From Acetobacteraceae bacterium (GTDB taxonomy: Bacteria > Pseudomonadota > Alphaproteobacteria > Acetobacterales > Acetobacteraceae): a stretch of 64,000 nt of DNA. The stretch spans positions 1 to 64,000 of the forward strand of contig JAIXWG010000052.1 in the NCBI GenBank assembly GCA_027482245.1, written 5' to 3'. Positions 15,128 through 24,698 of the stretch are shown piece by piece; position 1 is the stretch's first letter, and every line of letters starts with the position of its first letter. A model generated the notes under the pieces. The model did no database searches. It worked only from the letters and a program-made list of their open reading frames with translations, and was not told the origin of the DNA. Made by a program: the position numbers and the translations under genes.

Positions 15128-17728
15128 CTATCGCCGCGGCGGTCCGGGCCGCCGCCGCGCCTTCGGGTCCGGCCGCTCCGCTGCATGGCGGCTGCCCCGT
15201 ACGGGGTGGCTCGCCAGAACGGCCTCGATCCAGTCATTGACGCGGTTGCTCTCCCGCGCTGCTTCCGCGGCGGCGACGTAGGTCTCCGGGAAGCGCATCG
15301 ACAGCCATCGCCAGGCGACGAGTCGCTTGTAGGTCTTCTCTGCGCGTTCCAGTTCGAAAGGCCCGGCCGTGTCGGGACGAGGGAGGGCGCCCGCTTCGGG
15401 CGGTCGCACCTTGTGGCCGCGCGCGTGGTCAAGCGCCCATCGTGCCAGCCGCTCGATCCCGTAGTCGCGTGAGTCGACGGGGCACAGGGCGTAGGTCCAG
15501 CGCGTCGCCAGCGGCAGGTCCAGCTTGTCAATCTCGGCGGCGATCGTGATCTGGGCGGAGATGTCCGCCAGACGGTAGGACGGGTCATCCGGTCGCAGCA
15601 CGGCCCGTTGCAGCCGGGTCAGCGTGGCGTAGAGCGAGTTGGTGCCCATCTCCCGCGCCACCGCCGTGACGATGGCAAGGTCCGGCGCCACGCGGGGGCG
15701 CAGGTCCGCCGGCGCCGCCGGCACGGTGCCGAGGGCGAGCTTGATGGCTGCCGGTCGCCCGGCACCCACCAGCACGGCAACGATCCCCTCCTCATGGTGT
15801 CCGAAGCGTCCGGCCCGGCCGCCGATCTGTCGCACCTCGGACGCGTTCAGCGCCCGCCGCGCCGTCCCATCCCATTTCTCCAGCGTAGAGAAGACGATGC
15901 GCGAGATCGGCAGGTTGAGGCCCAGGCCGATTGCATCGGTCGCGATCAGGATGTCGGCTTCGCCCGTCTCGCGGAAACGGCGCGCCTCCGCCCGACGCAC
16001 CTCCGGACTGAGTGCGCCGTAGATCGTGGCAACGCGGCGGTTGCGGCGCTGCAATTCGCTTCGCAACTCCAACACGTCCCGCCGGGAAAAGGCGATGAGC
16101 GCATCGCCCTTCTTCAGATCCGCCAGCGCGACCGGTTCATCCGCTGCCAGCAGGGGGGACTTCCGCTGCAGCGTGATCTCCTCGACCGGTTCGTCGGTCA
16201 GGGCCGCGATGCGTCGGACAAGCGGGATGCAGTCCGGGGAGCCCAGCACGACCACTTCCCGCGCCGGTACGCCCATGATGGCGGCCGTCCAGGCGTGACC
16301 GCGATCCGGATCGGTCAGCAGCTGCGCCTCGTCGATGACCGCGACATCGACCGGTGTGTTGAACGGGCACATCTCCACGGTCGCCGCCGTGAAGCGGCTT
16401 CCGGGCACCGGATCGCGTTCCTCGCCGGTGACAAGACTTGCCTCGATGCCGCGTGCGGCGAGGGCCTCGCGGAACTCATGCGCCAGCAGGCGCAGGGGGG
16501 CCAGCGCGATGCCGCTTTCGGCCCGCGCCAGCCGATCAAGCGCCTGGTGGCTCTTCCCGGAATTCGTCGGGCCCGTGATCAGGGTGATGCGGCGATCGAG
16601 GGCGCGGGCGGTCGTGAAGTGACTGACGAAGCGGTCCATGGCGGCCGCTTCCGCCAGCACCGCATTTTCCACGCGGCTTGGCGCTTCCTCGGCCGCCGCC
16701 GGCCTGGCGCGTTGCGGGGGGCGTCCCGGGCTGCCGCGGTCGGCCCGCCAATCGGCGACCTGCGGGCGCAGCGTCGCCAGCACGGCTGGGTCGAATTGCA
16801 GCAGTTCGGCGCCCCGGCCGCGCCCCCGCGTGACCCGTCGCGCGACCGGGATGTGCCGCGCCCGGATCCAGGCTTCCGCCTCCGCCGGGGTGCAGCCCAG
16901 CAGCGGCGCCACGGCATCCCGGGCGACGAGGCTGGCTTCCCAGGCCTTCTGCTGCCGGTCAGCCTCCGCCCGCGCCGCCCTGGCCGCGATGGCGGCATCC
17001 CGCAGGGCGCGACGCCGGCTGCGCTCCGCCTCCACCGTCGCCTGGGTGAAGGCTGCGGCGGCTGCGACGTCGAGCCCGAACGCCGCCGCCGCCAGGCTGG
17101 CCGCCGCCTCGACCCCTTCCAGCGTGGCTTCCGGCTTGCCCTGGATCGCGGCCAGATCCTCCGCCGCCAGGGCGGAAGCTGCCTCCGGCGACCCGGCTGC
17201 GCGCAGGCGCTGGCTGATCGCATTACGAAGCGCGGTCAGCGGCGCTTCAGGCGCATCGCCCAGCCGCTCCAGCGCCGCCTCGACGTCCCCCTTGCGTGCC
17301 GGGAGCAGGGGCTGTTCCACCAGCACTTCTGCCAGCGCGGCACGGAGAGCCGGCCGCCTCAGTTCCTTCAATGCCTTTGAGAGCATGTGGCCGGAGGGTG
17401 GCGTGGCCGCGAACCGGCGGGCCAGCAACGTCATTTCCTCTGCCGATGCCGCCAGCGACATCGCTGAAAGCTGAGCCTCCACGCGGTGGATCGCGGCCGG
17501 ATCGGGTTCGGGCAGTTCTGGCGGGATGCCGCCATTCGCGCGCAGGGTCAGAAGCGCATCGGCGGCTTCCTCCGCGCTCGGTTCCAGCGCCCCGATGCGG
17601 GCCAGCATCTCCGCCACCAGCCGCGCCTCGCCGCGCTGCGGCGGCATGGCGGCGCGGGCGAGCAGGGTGGAGATGCGGCCCGCGCTGATCGTGTGGGACG
17701 TCGTCAGGCGTTTGGGGGGCTGGGCCAT
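15128..17728 (-). CDS. SUV3-type DEAD/H-box RNA helicase
   Basis: The protein has 866 residues from ATG 17728. The helicase core starts near 380: Walker A GPTNSGKS (386-393), DEAQ box (466-469), a motif-VI-like RQIGGRAGR, and ATDAIGLGLNLPISR before it. This is the arrangement of mitochondrial SUV3 and its alphaproteobacterial relatives, which unwind RNA for degradation. The first 380 residues are Ala/Arg-rich helix and unlike other helicases; the C-terminus is a basic tail (KARRRPGPPRR). It is convergent with the Bug gene with only three bases between stop codons. Confidence 0.88.
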   Translation of the reverse strand: MAQPPKRLTTSHTISAGRISTLLARAAMPPQRGEARLVAEMLARIGALEPSAEEAADALLTLRANGGIPPELPEPDPAAIHRVEAQLSAMSLAASAEEMTLLARRFAATPPSGHMLSKALKELRRPALRAALAEVLVEQPLLPARKGDVEAALERLGDAPEAPLTALRNAISQRLRAAGSPEAASALAAEDLAAIQGKPEATLEGVEAAASLAAAAFGLDVAAAAAFTQATVEAERSRRRALRDAAIAARAARAEADRQQKAWEASLVARDAVAPLLGCTPAEAEAWIRARHIPVARRVTRGRGRGAELLQFDPAVLATLRPQVADWRADRGSPGRPPQRARPAAAEEAPSRVENAVLAEAAAMDRFVSHFTTARALDRRITLITGPTNSGKSHQALDRLARAESGIALAPLRLLAHEFREALAARGIEASLVTGEERDPVPGSRFTAATVEMCPFNTPVDVAVIDEAQLLTDPDRGHAWTAAIMGVPAREVVVLGSPDCIPLVRRIAALTDEPVEEITLQRKSPLLAADEPVALADLKKGDALIAFSRRDVLELRSELQRRNRRVATIYGALSPEVRRAEARRFRETGEADILIATDAIGLGLNLPISRIVFSTLEKWDGTARRALNASEVRQIGGRAGRFGHHEEGIVAVLVGAGRPAAIKLALGTVPAAPADLRPRVAPDLAIVTAVAREMGTNSLYATLTRLQRAVLRPDDPSYRLADISAQITIAAEIDKLDLPLATRWTYALCPVDSRDYGIERLARWALDHARGHKVRPPEAGALPRPDTAGPFELERAEKTYKRLVAWRWLSMRFPETYVAAAEAARESNRVNDWIEAVLASHPVRGSRHAAERPDPKARRRPGPPRR

Positions 17729-17780
17729 GGGCGTGACATGCGGCCGATCCCTGCCGGGCGCAACAAGAACGCCGCCCCCA

Positions 17781-20072
17781 TCAACGCATCGGCAGCAGGA
17801 CAGGCAATTCATGCGCCCGTACGGCCGGCGGTTCAGCCGGGGCCGGCTCGACCTCCACCAGGCAGGTCTGGGCGATGCAACCCTGGGACAGGCCGGAGGC
17901 GCCGATATCCAGCGTCAGCACATTCGGGTTGCCATGGCGCTCCAGCCCGGTCCCATCGAGGGCGGGATCGAACCACGCGCCGGTCGAGAGCCTCGCGACG
18001 CCCGGCATCACCGCATCCGTGACGCGCACCCCCGCGAGGCAGGCACCGCGATCGTTGAAGACGCGCACCACCTGCCCATCCGTCAGCCCACGCGCGGCGG
18101 CGTCGTCCGGATGCAGGGACAGCGGAGCCCGTCCCGCGACCTTGTCGGCCATGCTCAGCGGGCTGGGATCGAGCTGGCTGTGAAGCCGGGTCACCGGCTG
18201 GTCCGACAGAAGGTGCAGGGGATGACGATCGGCCGAGGGGGCGCCAAGCCACTCCGCCGGCGCGCGCCAGACCGGATGGCCGGGGCAGTCCGGGATGTCG
18301 AAGCCCGCGATGGCATCGCTGAAGATCTCGATCCGGCCTGAGGGTGTCGGCAGCGGGTGCGCCTCCGGATCGCGGCGGAAATCCGCCAGGAAGACGGGCG
18401 GCGATGCCGGCGGGGCGATGGCCGCCAGGCCGGCCTGGCGAAGGCTGTCCCAGTCCGGCAGCGTCACGCCCGCACGGGCCGCGCGCTGCCGGCTTTCGCC
18501 ATAGAGGTGACGAAGCCATTCCCCGGCATCGCGGCCTTCCGTGAAGCGCGCGCCCGCGCCGAGCCGCTCCGCCAGGGCGGCGAAGATGGCATAGTCATCG
18601 CGCGCTTCGCCGGCCGCTCGCTTCACGGCCGGCATATGGATGATGTGGCTTTCGCGGTTCGCGTAGCCGACGTCCTCACGCTCGAGCGTGGTCGTTGCCG
18701 GCAGGACGATATCCGCCATGCGCGCCGCGGGCGTCCAGAACTGCTCGTTCACCACGACGGTTTCCGGTGCCTCCCAGGCCTGCATCAGGCGATTCAGGTC
18801 CTGGTGGTGGTGGAACGGGTTGCCGCCCGCCCAGTAGATCAGCCTGATGTCGGGGTAGGTGTGGGTGGCGCCGTTGTAGCTGAAGGGCGTCCCCGGCTTC
18901 AGCAGCATATCGGCGATCCGCGCCACCGGGATGAAGTCGCGAACCGGGTTGTGGCCCTGCGGCAGCGTCGGCCCGCTGAAGCGGGCGTTCGGGCTGCCCA
19001 TCAGGTTGGTCGCGCCGTAGCCCAGGCCGAAGCCGCCGCCGGGAAGCCCGATCTGCCCGAGCATGGCGGCCAGCGTCACCAGGGCCCAGAAGGGCTGCTC
19101 GCCGTGATGGGCGCGCTGCAAGGACCAGGCGATGTTCAGCATGGTCCGCGTCGCCGCCATCTCGCGCGCGAGGGCTTCAATCCTCGATGCCGGCACGCCG
19201 GTGATGGATGCCGCCCAGGCAGGCGTCTTGGGCTGCCCGTCGGCAGCGCCGGTCAGGTAAGCCAGGAAGTGGTCGAAGCCGATGCAGTGGGTGGACAGGA
19301 AGGCTTCGTCATGCAGCCCCTCCGCCTGCAACACCCAGCACAGCGCCAGCATCAGCGCCGCGTCCGTGTTCGGCCGGATCGGCACCCATTCGAAGGCGGC
19401 ACCGGTATCGAGGTCGTCGCGGGTCGGGCTGATGTTGACGAAGCGGCACCCGCCTTCCGCCATGCGCCGCAGGCCGCCGGGGATCCGGTGCTCCATCGCG
19501 CCGCCCTGGCTGATCTGCGCGTTCTTGGCGGGTACGCCGCCGAAGGTGACGAGCAGGCGGGTGTGCTCGGCCAGCACCTCCCACGCCGTGTGCTGCGCCA
19601 TCAGCTCGTCCATGGGGGCGACGATATGCGGCATGAGCACGCGCGCGGCGCCGAGGCTGTAGCTGTCCGTGCTGCGGACATAGCCGCCGATGCTGTTGAG
19701 GAAGCGGTGCACCTGGCTCTGCGCGTGGTGGAAGCGCCCGGCACTCGACCAGCCATAGGACCCGCCGAAGATCGCCCGGTTGCCATGCGCCTCGATGACA
19801 CGGCGCAACTCGCCGGCAGCCAGGTCAATGGCCTGGTCCCAGGATACCTCGACGAAGGGCTCCCGCCCCCGACCGGTGCGTGCGCGCCCTTCCAGCCATC
19901 CCTTGCGAATGGCGGGCCGGCGGATCCGCAGCCGGTCGAGTTCGGGCGCCAGCATGTGCAGACCGATGGGGGAGGGGTCGGGGTCGTTGCGGAAGGGGTG
20001 GAGCGCCACGGCCTCCCCACCTGCCATCTCCACCTCGTAGGCGCCCCAGTGGGAGACGGTGAGAATGGCCAT
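17781..20072 (-). CDS. Molybdopterin oxidoreductase, BisC/TorZ-like
   Basis: The protein has 763 residues from ATG 20072 with GGGAGGGAG upstream. It belongs to the DMSO-reductase family: SYGWSSAGRFHHAQ (105-118) matches the conserved YGW region, and S139 in SYSLGAARVLMPH is the expected serine ligand of molybdenum. There is no N-terminal Cys cluster for Fe-S and no twin-arginine leader, pointing to a cytoplasmic biotin-sulfoxide or methionine-sulfoxide reductase rather than a respiratory periplasmic enzyme. A C-terminal molydopterin-binding part is present (HPDDAAARGLTDGQVVRVFN). Exact substrate unknown. Confidence 0.92.
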   Translation of the reverse strand: MAILTVSHWGAYEVEMAGGEAVALHPFRNDPDPSPIGLHMLAPELDRLRIRRPAIRKGWLEGRARTGRGREPFVEVSWDQAIDLAAGELRRVIEAHGNRAIFGGSYGWSSAGRFHHAQSQVHRFLNSIGGYVRSTDSYSLGAARVLMPHIVAPMDELMAQHTAWEVLAEHTRLLVTFGGVPAKNAQISQGGAMEHRIPGGLRRMAEGGCRFVNISPTRDDLDTGAAFEWVPIRPNTDAALMLALCWVLQAEGLHDEAFLSTHCIGFDHFLAYLTGAADGQPKTPAWAASITGVPASRIEALAREMAATRTMLNIAWSLQRAHHGEQPFWALVTLAAMLGQIGLPGGGFGLGYGATNLMGSPNARFSGPTLPQGHNPVRDFIPVARIADMLLKPGTPFSYNGATHTYPDIRLIYWAGGNPFHHHQDLNRLMQAWEAPETVVVNEQFWTPAARMADIVLPATTTLEREDVGYANRESHIIHMPAVKRAAGEARDDYAIFAALAERLGAGARFTEGRDAGEWLRHLYGESRQRAARAGVTLPDWDSLRQAGLAAIAPPASPPVFLADFRRDPEAHPLPTPSGRIEIFSDAIAGFDIPDCPGHPVWRAPAEWLGAPSADRHPLHLLSDQPVTRLHSQLDPSPLSMADKVAGRAPLSLHPDDAAARGLTDGQVVRVFNDRGACLAGVRVTDAVMPGVARLSTGAWFDPALDGTGLERHGNPNVLTLDIGASGLSQGCIAQTCLVEVEPAPAEPPAVRAHELPVLLPMR

Positions 20073-20375
20073 CGCTGAACTCCCTCCCGGCCCGATCGGG
20101 TCCGGCGCACCATCCGTTGCCGCCCGCCAGGCGGCCGTCAAGCCGCTGGGGGAGTGCGGCGGACACGGTTTCGCGGGCTACGGAGTGGCGTCGCTGCTGC
20201 CCGACTCGCCGAAAAAGAAAAGGCGGCGCCTTGCGGCGCCGCCGAGTTTAGGGAGGAAACGTCCAAGAAAGACAGCGCGCTAGCGCGCTGCTGCGGTGCA
20301 CAATAAACGACAGGGACATTGACGTGCAAGGGGGTGTTGCGCCCCGGGGGCACCTTTTTCCGGCTGCCCGCACCG
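20073..20375. other. Intergenic region, 303 bp, with terminator and palindrome
   Basis: No gene is recognised. It holds the upstream region of the molybdoenzyme gene, the terminator at 20209-20243, and a 16-bp perfect palindrome AGCGCGCTAGCGCGCT at 20274-20289 of unknown role. Confidence 0.6.
20209..20243 (-). terminator. Rho-independent terminator of the amidase-Bug operon
   Basis: A 9-bp perfect stem (GGCGGCGCC at 20222-20230 with 20235-20243) and a TTGC-type tetraloop are followed, on the minus strand, by TTTTCTTTTTCGG. It lies 130 bp beyond the Bug receptor stop codon and should end that operon. Confidence 0.85.
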
Positions 20376-21338
20376 TCAGTCCGGCTTGGCGCCGGATGCG
20401 CGGACGATCGGCGTCCATTTCGCCGTCTCCGCCCGGATGAACGCCGCGCATTCCTCCGGCGAAGATGGCGTCGCCTCGATCTGGCGGAGCGCGAAGGCGG
20501 CCAGAAGCTCCGGATCGCGCAGCGCCGATGTCGCGGCGTGATGCAGTGCCTGGGCGGTGGCCGGGGGCAGGTTGCGCGGGGCGACGACGGCGCTCCAGTC
20601 CACCATGTCGAACTCGCCCAGGCCCGGCGTCTCCGCCATCGAAGGCAGGTTCGGCAGCAGCGGGCTGCGCGCCTTCCCCGTCACGGCCAGCAGGCGCAAC
20701 CGCCCGCCCTCCGCCTGCGGACCGGCGCCGGAGGAGGGGGTGAAGGCGCTGTCGATCTTGCCGGTGATGAGGTCGGTGATCAGCGGCGCGCCGCCCCGAT
20801 AGGGCACGTGGATGTTGCTGAGACCCGCCATCAGGTTCAGTTGCTCCCCTGCCAGGTGTCCTGCGCCGCCGGCGCCCGACGACCCGAAGGTGAGGGGTTC
20901 CCGCTTCGCGGCCGCGACATAATCGGCGACGCTGCGCCATGGCCGGTCCGCCGGCACGGCGAGGACGTTCACGATCATCCCGACGCGCGTGATCGGCTGC
21001 AGGTCGGTCTGTGGATCGAAGGTCAGGTTGCCGTAGAGCGTCTGGTTGATCGCCAGGCCGCCGATCGTCCCCATCAGGATGGTGTGGCCGTCGGGCGGCG
21101 ACCGCACCACGAACTCCGACGCGATGTTCCCATGGGCGCCGGTCCGGTTCTCTACCACGACCGGTAGACCCAGCGCCGCCTGCATCTTCGGCGCCATCAG
21201 CCGCGCGGCCAGGTCGGTGGTGCCGCCCGGCGGAAAGCCGACAATGAAGCGGATCGGGCGATTGGGGAACGTAGCCTGGGCCAGGGCGGGAACGGCCAGC
21301 AGGACTGGCGCGGAGGCCAGCAGGGTGCGACGCAGCAT
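20376..21338 (-). CDS. Bug/TctC-family periplasmic solute receptor (2 of 5)
   Basis: The protein has 320 residues. ATG 21338 is chosen for the AGGAGA six bases upstream and for the clean signal peptide MLRRTLLASAPVLLAVPALA. FPNRPIRFIVGFPPGGTTD and VVVENRTGAHGN are the family hallmarks. It follows the amidase gene by 11 bp on the same strand and surely shares its transcript, hinting that the receptor captures an amide or carboxylate handled by that enzyme. No TctA/TctB genes are nearby. Confidence 0.93.
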   Translation of the reverse strand: MLRRTLLASAPVLLAVPALAQATFPNRPIRFIVGFPPGGTTDLAARLMAPKMQAALGLPVVVENRTGAHGNIASEFVVRSPPDGHTILMGTIGGLAINQTLYGNLTFDPQTDLQPITRVGMIVNVLAVPADRPWRSVADYVAAAKREPLTFGSSGAGGAGHLAGEQLNLMAGLSNIHVPYRGGAPLITDLITGKIDSAFTPSSGAGPQAEGGRLRLLAVTGKARSPLLPNLPSMAETPGLGEFDMVDWSAVVAPRNLPPATAQALHHAATSALRDPELLAAFALRQIEATPSSPEECAAFIRAETAKWTPIVRASGAKPD

Positions 21339-21349
21339 CAAGGCTCTCC

Positions 21350-22801
21350 TCATGCGTTCGGCAGCAGCGTGTCGCGCAGCCAGGCCGCGACCGCGCAGGC
21401 ATCGGCATCCCGGTCGGCAAAGCCTGCCAATTGCAGGCCGAGCGGCAGTTCCTCCGCCGCCAGCAGCGGCAAGGCGAAGGAGGGCGCGCCGACCAGGGTC
21501 CAGGGCAGCGCATAGTTCCGCGATCCGGTGAAACCGTGGTCGTGGATGGCGGGCCCGCTGGAGCACAGCATGAGGAAGCCATCCGCCCGCGCGGCGAGCG
21601 CCGCGACGCGCTGGCGAAGCCTGTCCCGGTCGGCGACCGCGCGGGCGTAGCGCGCTGCATCCATCGTGTCCGCCCGGATGAGCAGGTCCTGGATGCGGCT
21701 GCCCACCATCCCCGCGCCGTGCTGGCGGTAGGTCGCCAGCGGCCAGCGCGATTCCCATGCGAGCAGATCATTGGCGAAGTCACCGATGCCCCGCAGCTCA
21801 ACCTCCAGCGCCGCGACTTCCGCATCGTTCTGCGCGTCGAGGGTGGAGACGCCGGCGGCGTTCACCTTCTGCACCGCATCCTCGAAGGCACGGCGCGACG
21901 ATGCGGGCGTCTCGTCCCATCCGAGCGTGGCCAGGCGGACGAGCCGCGTCGGCTTCCGTGCCGCCGGCACGTCCATGGGGCCGCTGATGCCAGGGTGCGG
22001 TGGCATGCCGCCGACGATGCGGGAGATGACCATGGCGGCCGACCAGACATCCTCCAGGCTGGCACCGATCAGCCCGACATGATCGAGGGTCGCCGCCAGG
22101 GGCGTCACGCCGCCGGCGTGCAGCGCGCCATGGGTCGCCTTCAGCGCATAGGCGCCGCAATAGCCGGCGGGCCTGATGGTGGAGGCATGGGTCTGCGTGC
22201 CGAAGCCCATGCTCGCCATCCCTGCACCGACAGCGGCGGCCGAGCCGGAGGAGGAGCCGCCGGGCGTGCGGCTTGTGTCGTAGGGGTTGCGGGTCGGGCC
22301 GGAATTGCCGCAGGCGAACTCGGTCGTGACGGTCTTGCCGAGGATGATCGCGCCACCCATCCGCAGCGCATGCACGGCCGCCGCATCTCGGCGCGAATGC
22401 CACCCTGCGTAGATCGGGTTGTTCATCTGCGTCGGCAGGTCGATCGTCTCGATCATGTCCTTGACGACGACGGGCATGCCATCGACGGGGGAACGTGGCG
22501 CCTGTGACCGCCACCGCGCCGTCGCGGCATCAGCGGCCCTGCGCGCCGCGGCCACATCGTGCGTGACGAAGGCGGCGATGGCCGCTTCGTCGCGCTCCAT
22601 CGTCGCGATGCAGGCTTCCAGGAAATCGCGTGGCGTCGAGGTGCCGGCCCTGAAGGCTGCCGCCTGCGGCACATAAGGCCGCAGCAGCGGTGAGGCCGGC
22701 GCATACGGAATGCGCCGTTGGGGAGCGGCAGGATCCAGGGGGATGACGGGAAGGAAGGTCACGCAGGGCTCCGGTGCGGCGTGGTTCCAATCCATCGCCA
22801 C
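21350..22801 (-). CDS. Amidase signature family hydrolase
   Basis: The protein has 483 residues. The Ser-cisSer-Lys triad of the family is visible: K114 (VVVKDMIE), the GGSSSGSAAAV segment (181-191) and nucleophile S207 (GTQTHASTIRPA). Such enzymes hydrolyse aryl or alkyl amides to acid and ammonia in the cytoplasm. An in-frame ATG six bases inside is an equal alternative start. It is the first gene of a two-gene operon with the Bug receptor and is divergent from the peptide-type binding protein at 23031. The specific substrate is unknown. Confidence 0.92.
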   Translation of the reverse strand: MAMDWNHAAPEPCVTFLPVIPLDPAAPQRRIPYAPASPLLRPYVPQAAAFRAGTSTPRDFLEACIATMERDEAAIAAFVTHDVAAARRAADAATARWRSQAPRSPVDGMPVVVKDMIETIDLPTQMNNPIYAGWHSRRDAAAVHALRMGGAIILGKTVTTEFACGNSGPTRNPYDTSRTPGGSSSGSAAAVGAGMASMGFGTQTHASTIRPAGYCGAYALKATHGALHAGGVTPLAATLDHVGLIGASLEDVWSAAMVISRIVGGMPPHPGISGPMDVPAARKPTRLVRLATLGWDETPASSRRAFEDAVQKVNAAGVSTLDAQNDAEVAALEVELRGIGDFANDLLAWESRWPLATYRQHGAGMVGSRIQDLLIRADTMDAARYARAVADRDRLRQRVAALAARADGFLMLCSSGPAIHDHGFTGSRNYALPWTLVGAPSFALPLLAAEELPLGLQLAGFADRDADACAVAAWLRDTLLPNA

Positions 22802-23030
22802 CAGCCCGCGTAATCAACATCCGATCGTGGACCCGCGAACCGGATTCCGCGCCGCGGGCACCGCGTTCGCGCAAGAAGGCGGCGTTCGCGTCCTCGGGCT
22901 GCCCAGCGACGATGCAAGACCGCATCCGTGCCCTGCGCCACCATCCGGCAGGCGGCTTGCTGCGCCCTCTGACAGCACCTTGCCGCCCGGCATTGCAGTG
23001 ATGCGGCATGCGTCAGTGAGGAGAGCGATT

Positions 23031-24617
23031 ATGGCATTGCTGAAGCGTGGCCGATGGTTGGCCAGCGCCCTGCTACCCCTCATCGCGTTGGCGTCGCCGC
23101 CGGCGGTGGCCCAGCCGACGCTACGCATCGCCGTCGAAGCCGACATCACCTCCACCGACCCGCACTACCACAACCTCGCCCCCAACAAGGCGGTGTCAGC
23201 GCACTTCTTCGATCCGCTCATCCTGCAGGATGAACAGCAACGCCTTGTTCCCGGTCTCGCGGTGTCCTGGCGAGCCATCGACGACACGACCTGGGAGTTC
23301 AAGCTGCGGGAGGGCGTGACGTGGCATGACGGCTCTCCCTTCACGGCGGAGGACGTGGCTTTCACCATCTGGCGCGCACCCAACGTGCCGAACAGCCCAT
23401 CCTCCTTCGGCCTCTACATCCGCCAGATCGCGGAAACGACGGTGGTGGACGCCCATACAATCCGCTTCCGGACACAGGGCGTGTTCCCGCTGATGCCGGT
23501 CTATCTCTCCACCTTCGGCATCGTTTCCCGTCGCCATGGCGAGGCGGCGGCGACCGCCGACTATAACACCGGCCGCGCCATGATCGGCACGGGTCCCTAC
23601 CGCTTCGGCACCTGGTTGCAAGGCGATCGCCTGACCATGGAGCGCAACCCCGCCTACTGGACCGGCGCGCAGCCCTGGGCGGGTGTCACCATGCGCTTCA
23701 TGCGCAGCCCTGCATCGCGCGTTGCCGCACTGCTCTCCGGCGACGTGGACCTGATCGACGCGCTGCCGACATCCGACATCGGGCGGGTGGAGCGCGATCC
23801 GCGCACGCAGGTCAGCCGCACTGTCTCGAACCGCAACATGTATGTGCTCGTGGATCATCTCGATCGGCTCTCGCCGTTCGTCACGGATCGCCAGGGCCGT
23901 CCGCTGGACCGCAACCCCTTCCGCGATGTCCGCGTCCGCCAGGCGATCTCGCTCGCTGTGAACCGGGAGGCGATCGTGACCCGGGTCATGGATGGCGCCG
24001 CGGAAGCGACGGGGCAGCTGATGCCGCGCGGCTGGTTCGGCTGGACGCCGTCGCTGCCGCCCCCCGCCTACGATCCCGAAGGCGCGCGCCGGCTCCTCGC
24101 CGAGGCCGGCTATCCCGCGGGCTTCAACCTCACCATCCATTGCAGCAACAACCGCTACGTGAATGATGAGCGAATCTGCCAGGCGCTGGGCCAGATGCTG
24201 ACGCGGGTCGGCATCCAGACCACGGTGCAGGCGCTGCCCTTCGCGACATGGATCACGGCCGCCAGCCGTCAGGACTACAGCATGATCTTCGGCGGCTGGG
24301 GCATCGACACGGCGGAGCCATCATCGCCGCTGGGTTCGCTCCTGGCCACCTTCGATCGGGCGACGGGACAGGGCGCCTCCAACCGCTCCCGCTATTCTAA
24401 TCCGGAAGTCGATCGCCTGGTGGCGGAAGGCCTCGCGACGCTCGACGACGAGGCGCGCCAACGGGTGTTCATCCGGGCGACGGAGATCGCGATGCGCGAT
24501 GTCGGCCTGGTGCCGATGCACCACCAGGTCAATCTGTGGGGCGTCCGGAGAGGCTTGATCCACGCCGCACGCGCGGATGAATGGACGCTCGCGATGAGTG
24601 TGCGGCCGGCGAACTGA
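23031..24617 (+). CDS. ABC transporter substrate-binding protein, family 5 (peptide/nickel type)
   Basis: The protein has 528 residues from ATG 23031, which has GAGGAGA well placed upstream. The start gives a clear signal peptide (MALLKRGRWLASALLPLIAL, cleavage after AVAQP). WEFKLREGVTWHDGSPFTAEDV and IGTGPYRFGTW are typical of DppA/OppA-type binding proteins. No permease or ATPase gene of the matching type lies beside it; the nearest dpp-like set is at 51-54.9 kb. It may work as an orphan with that or another transporter. Ligand unknown. Confidence 0.92.
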   Translation: MALLKRGRWLASALLPLIALASPPAVAQPTLRIAVEADITSTDPHYHNLAPNKAVSAHFFDPLILQDEQQRLVPGLAVSWRAIDDTTWEFKLREGVTWHDGSPFTAEDVAFTIWRAPNVPNSPSSFGLYIRQIAETTVVDAHTIRFRTQGVFPLMPVYLSTFGIVSRRHGEAAATADYNTGRAMIGTGPYRFGTWLQGDRLTMERNPAYWTGAQPWAGVTMRFMRSPASRVAALLSGDVDLIDALPTSDIGRVERDPRTQVSRTVSNRNMYVLVDHLDRLSPFVTDRQGRPLDRNPFRDVRVRQAISLAVNREAIVTRVMDGAAEATGQLMPRGWFGWTPSLPPPAYDPEGARRLLAEAGYPAGFNLTIHCSNNRYVNDERICQALGQMLTRVGIQTTVQALPFATWITAASRQDYSMIFGGWGIDTAEPSSPLGSLLATFDRATGQGASNRSRYSNPEVDRLVAEGLATLDDEARQRVFIRATEIAMRDVGLVPMHHQVNLWGVRRGLIHAARADEWTLAMSVRPAN

Positions 24618-24657
24618 TGCGCCCCGGCCAAAGCGGTGGGTGGTGGGCGATCGGCCG

Positions 24658-24698
24658 CCGATAGCGTCCTGGCTGTGGCGGTGGCAGGGCGCTATCGG
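24658..24698. terminator. Hairpin between convergent binding-protein and permease genes
   Basis: Nine-base arms CCGATAGCG (24658-24666) and CGCTATCGG (24690-24698) pair perfectly across a 23-base loop, just past one stop codon and including the stop codon of the convergent permease gene. No T-run follows; a bidirectional transcription stop is plausible. Confidence 0.45.

Noticed and set aside
20274..20289. 16-bp perfect palindrome AGCGCGCTAGCGCGCT as an operator
   Set aside because: It lies downstream of the Bug gene beyond the terminator and is low-complexity GC alternation; no gene start uses it.
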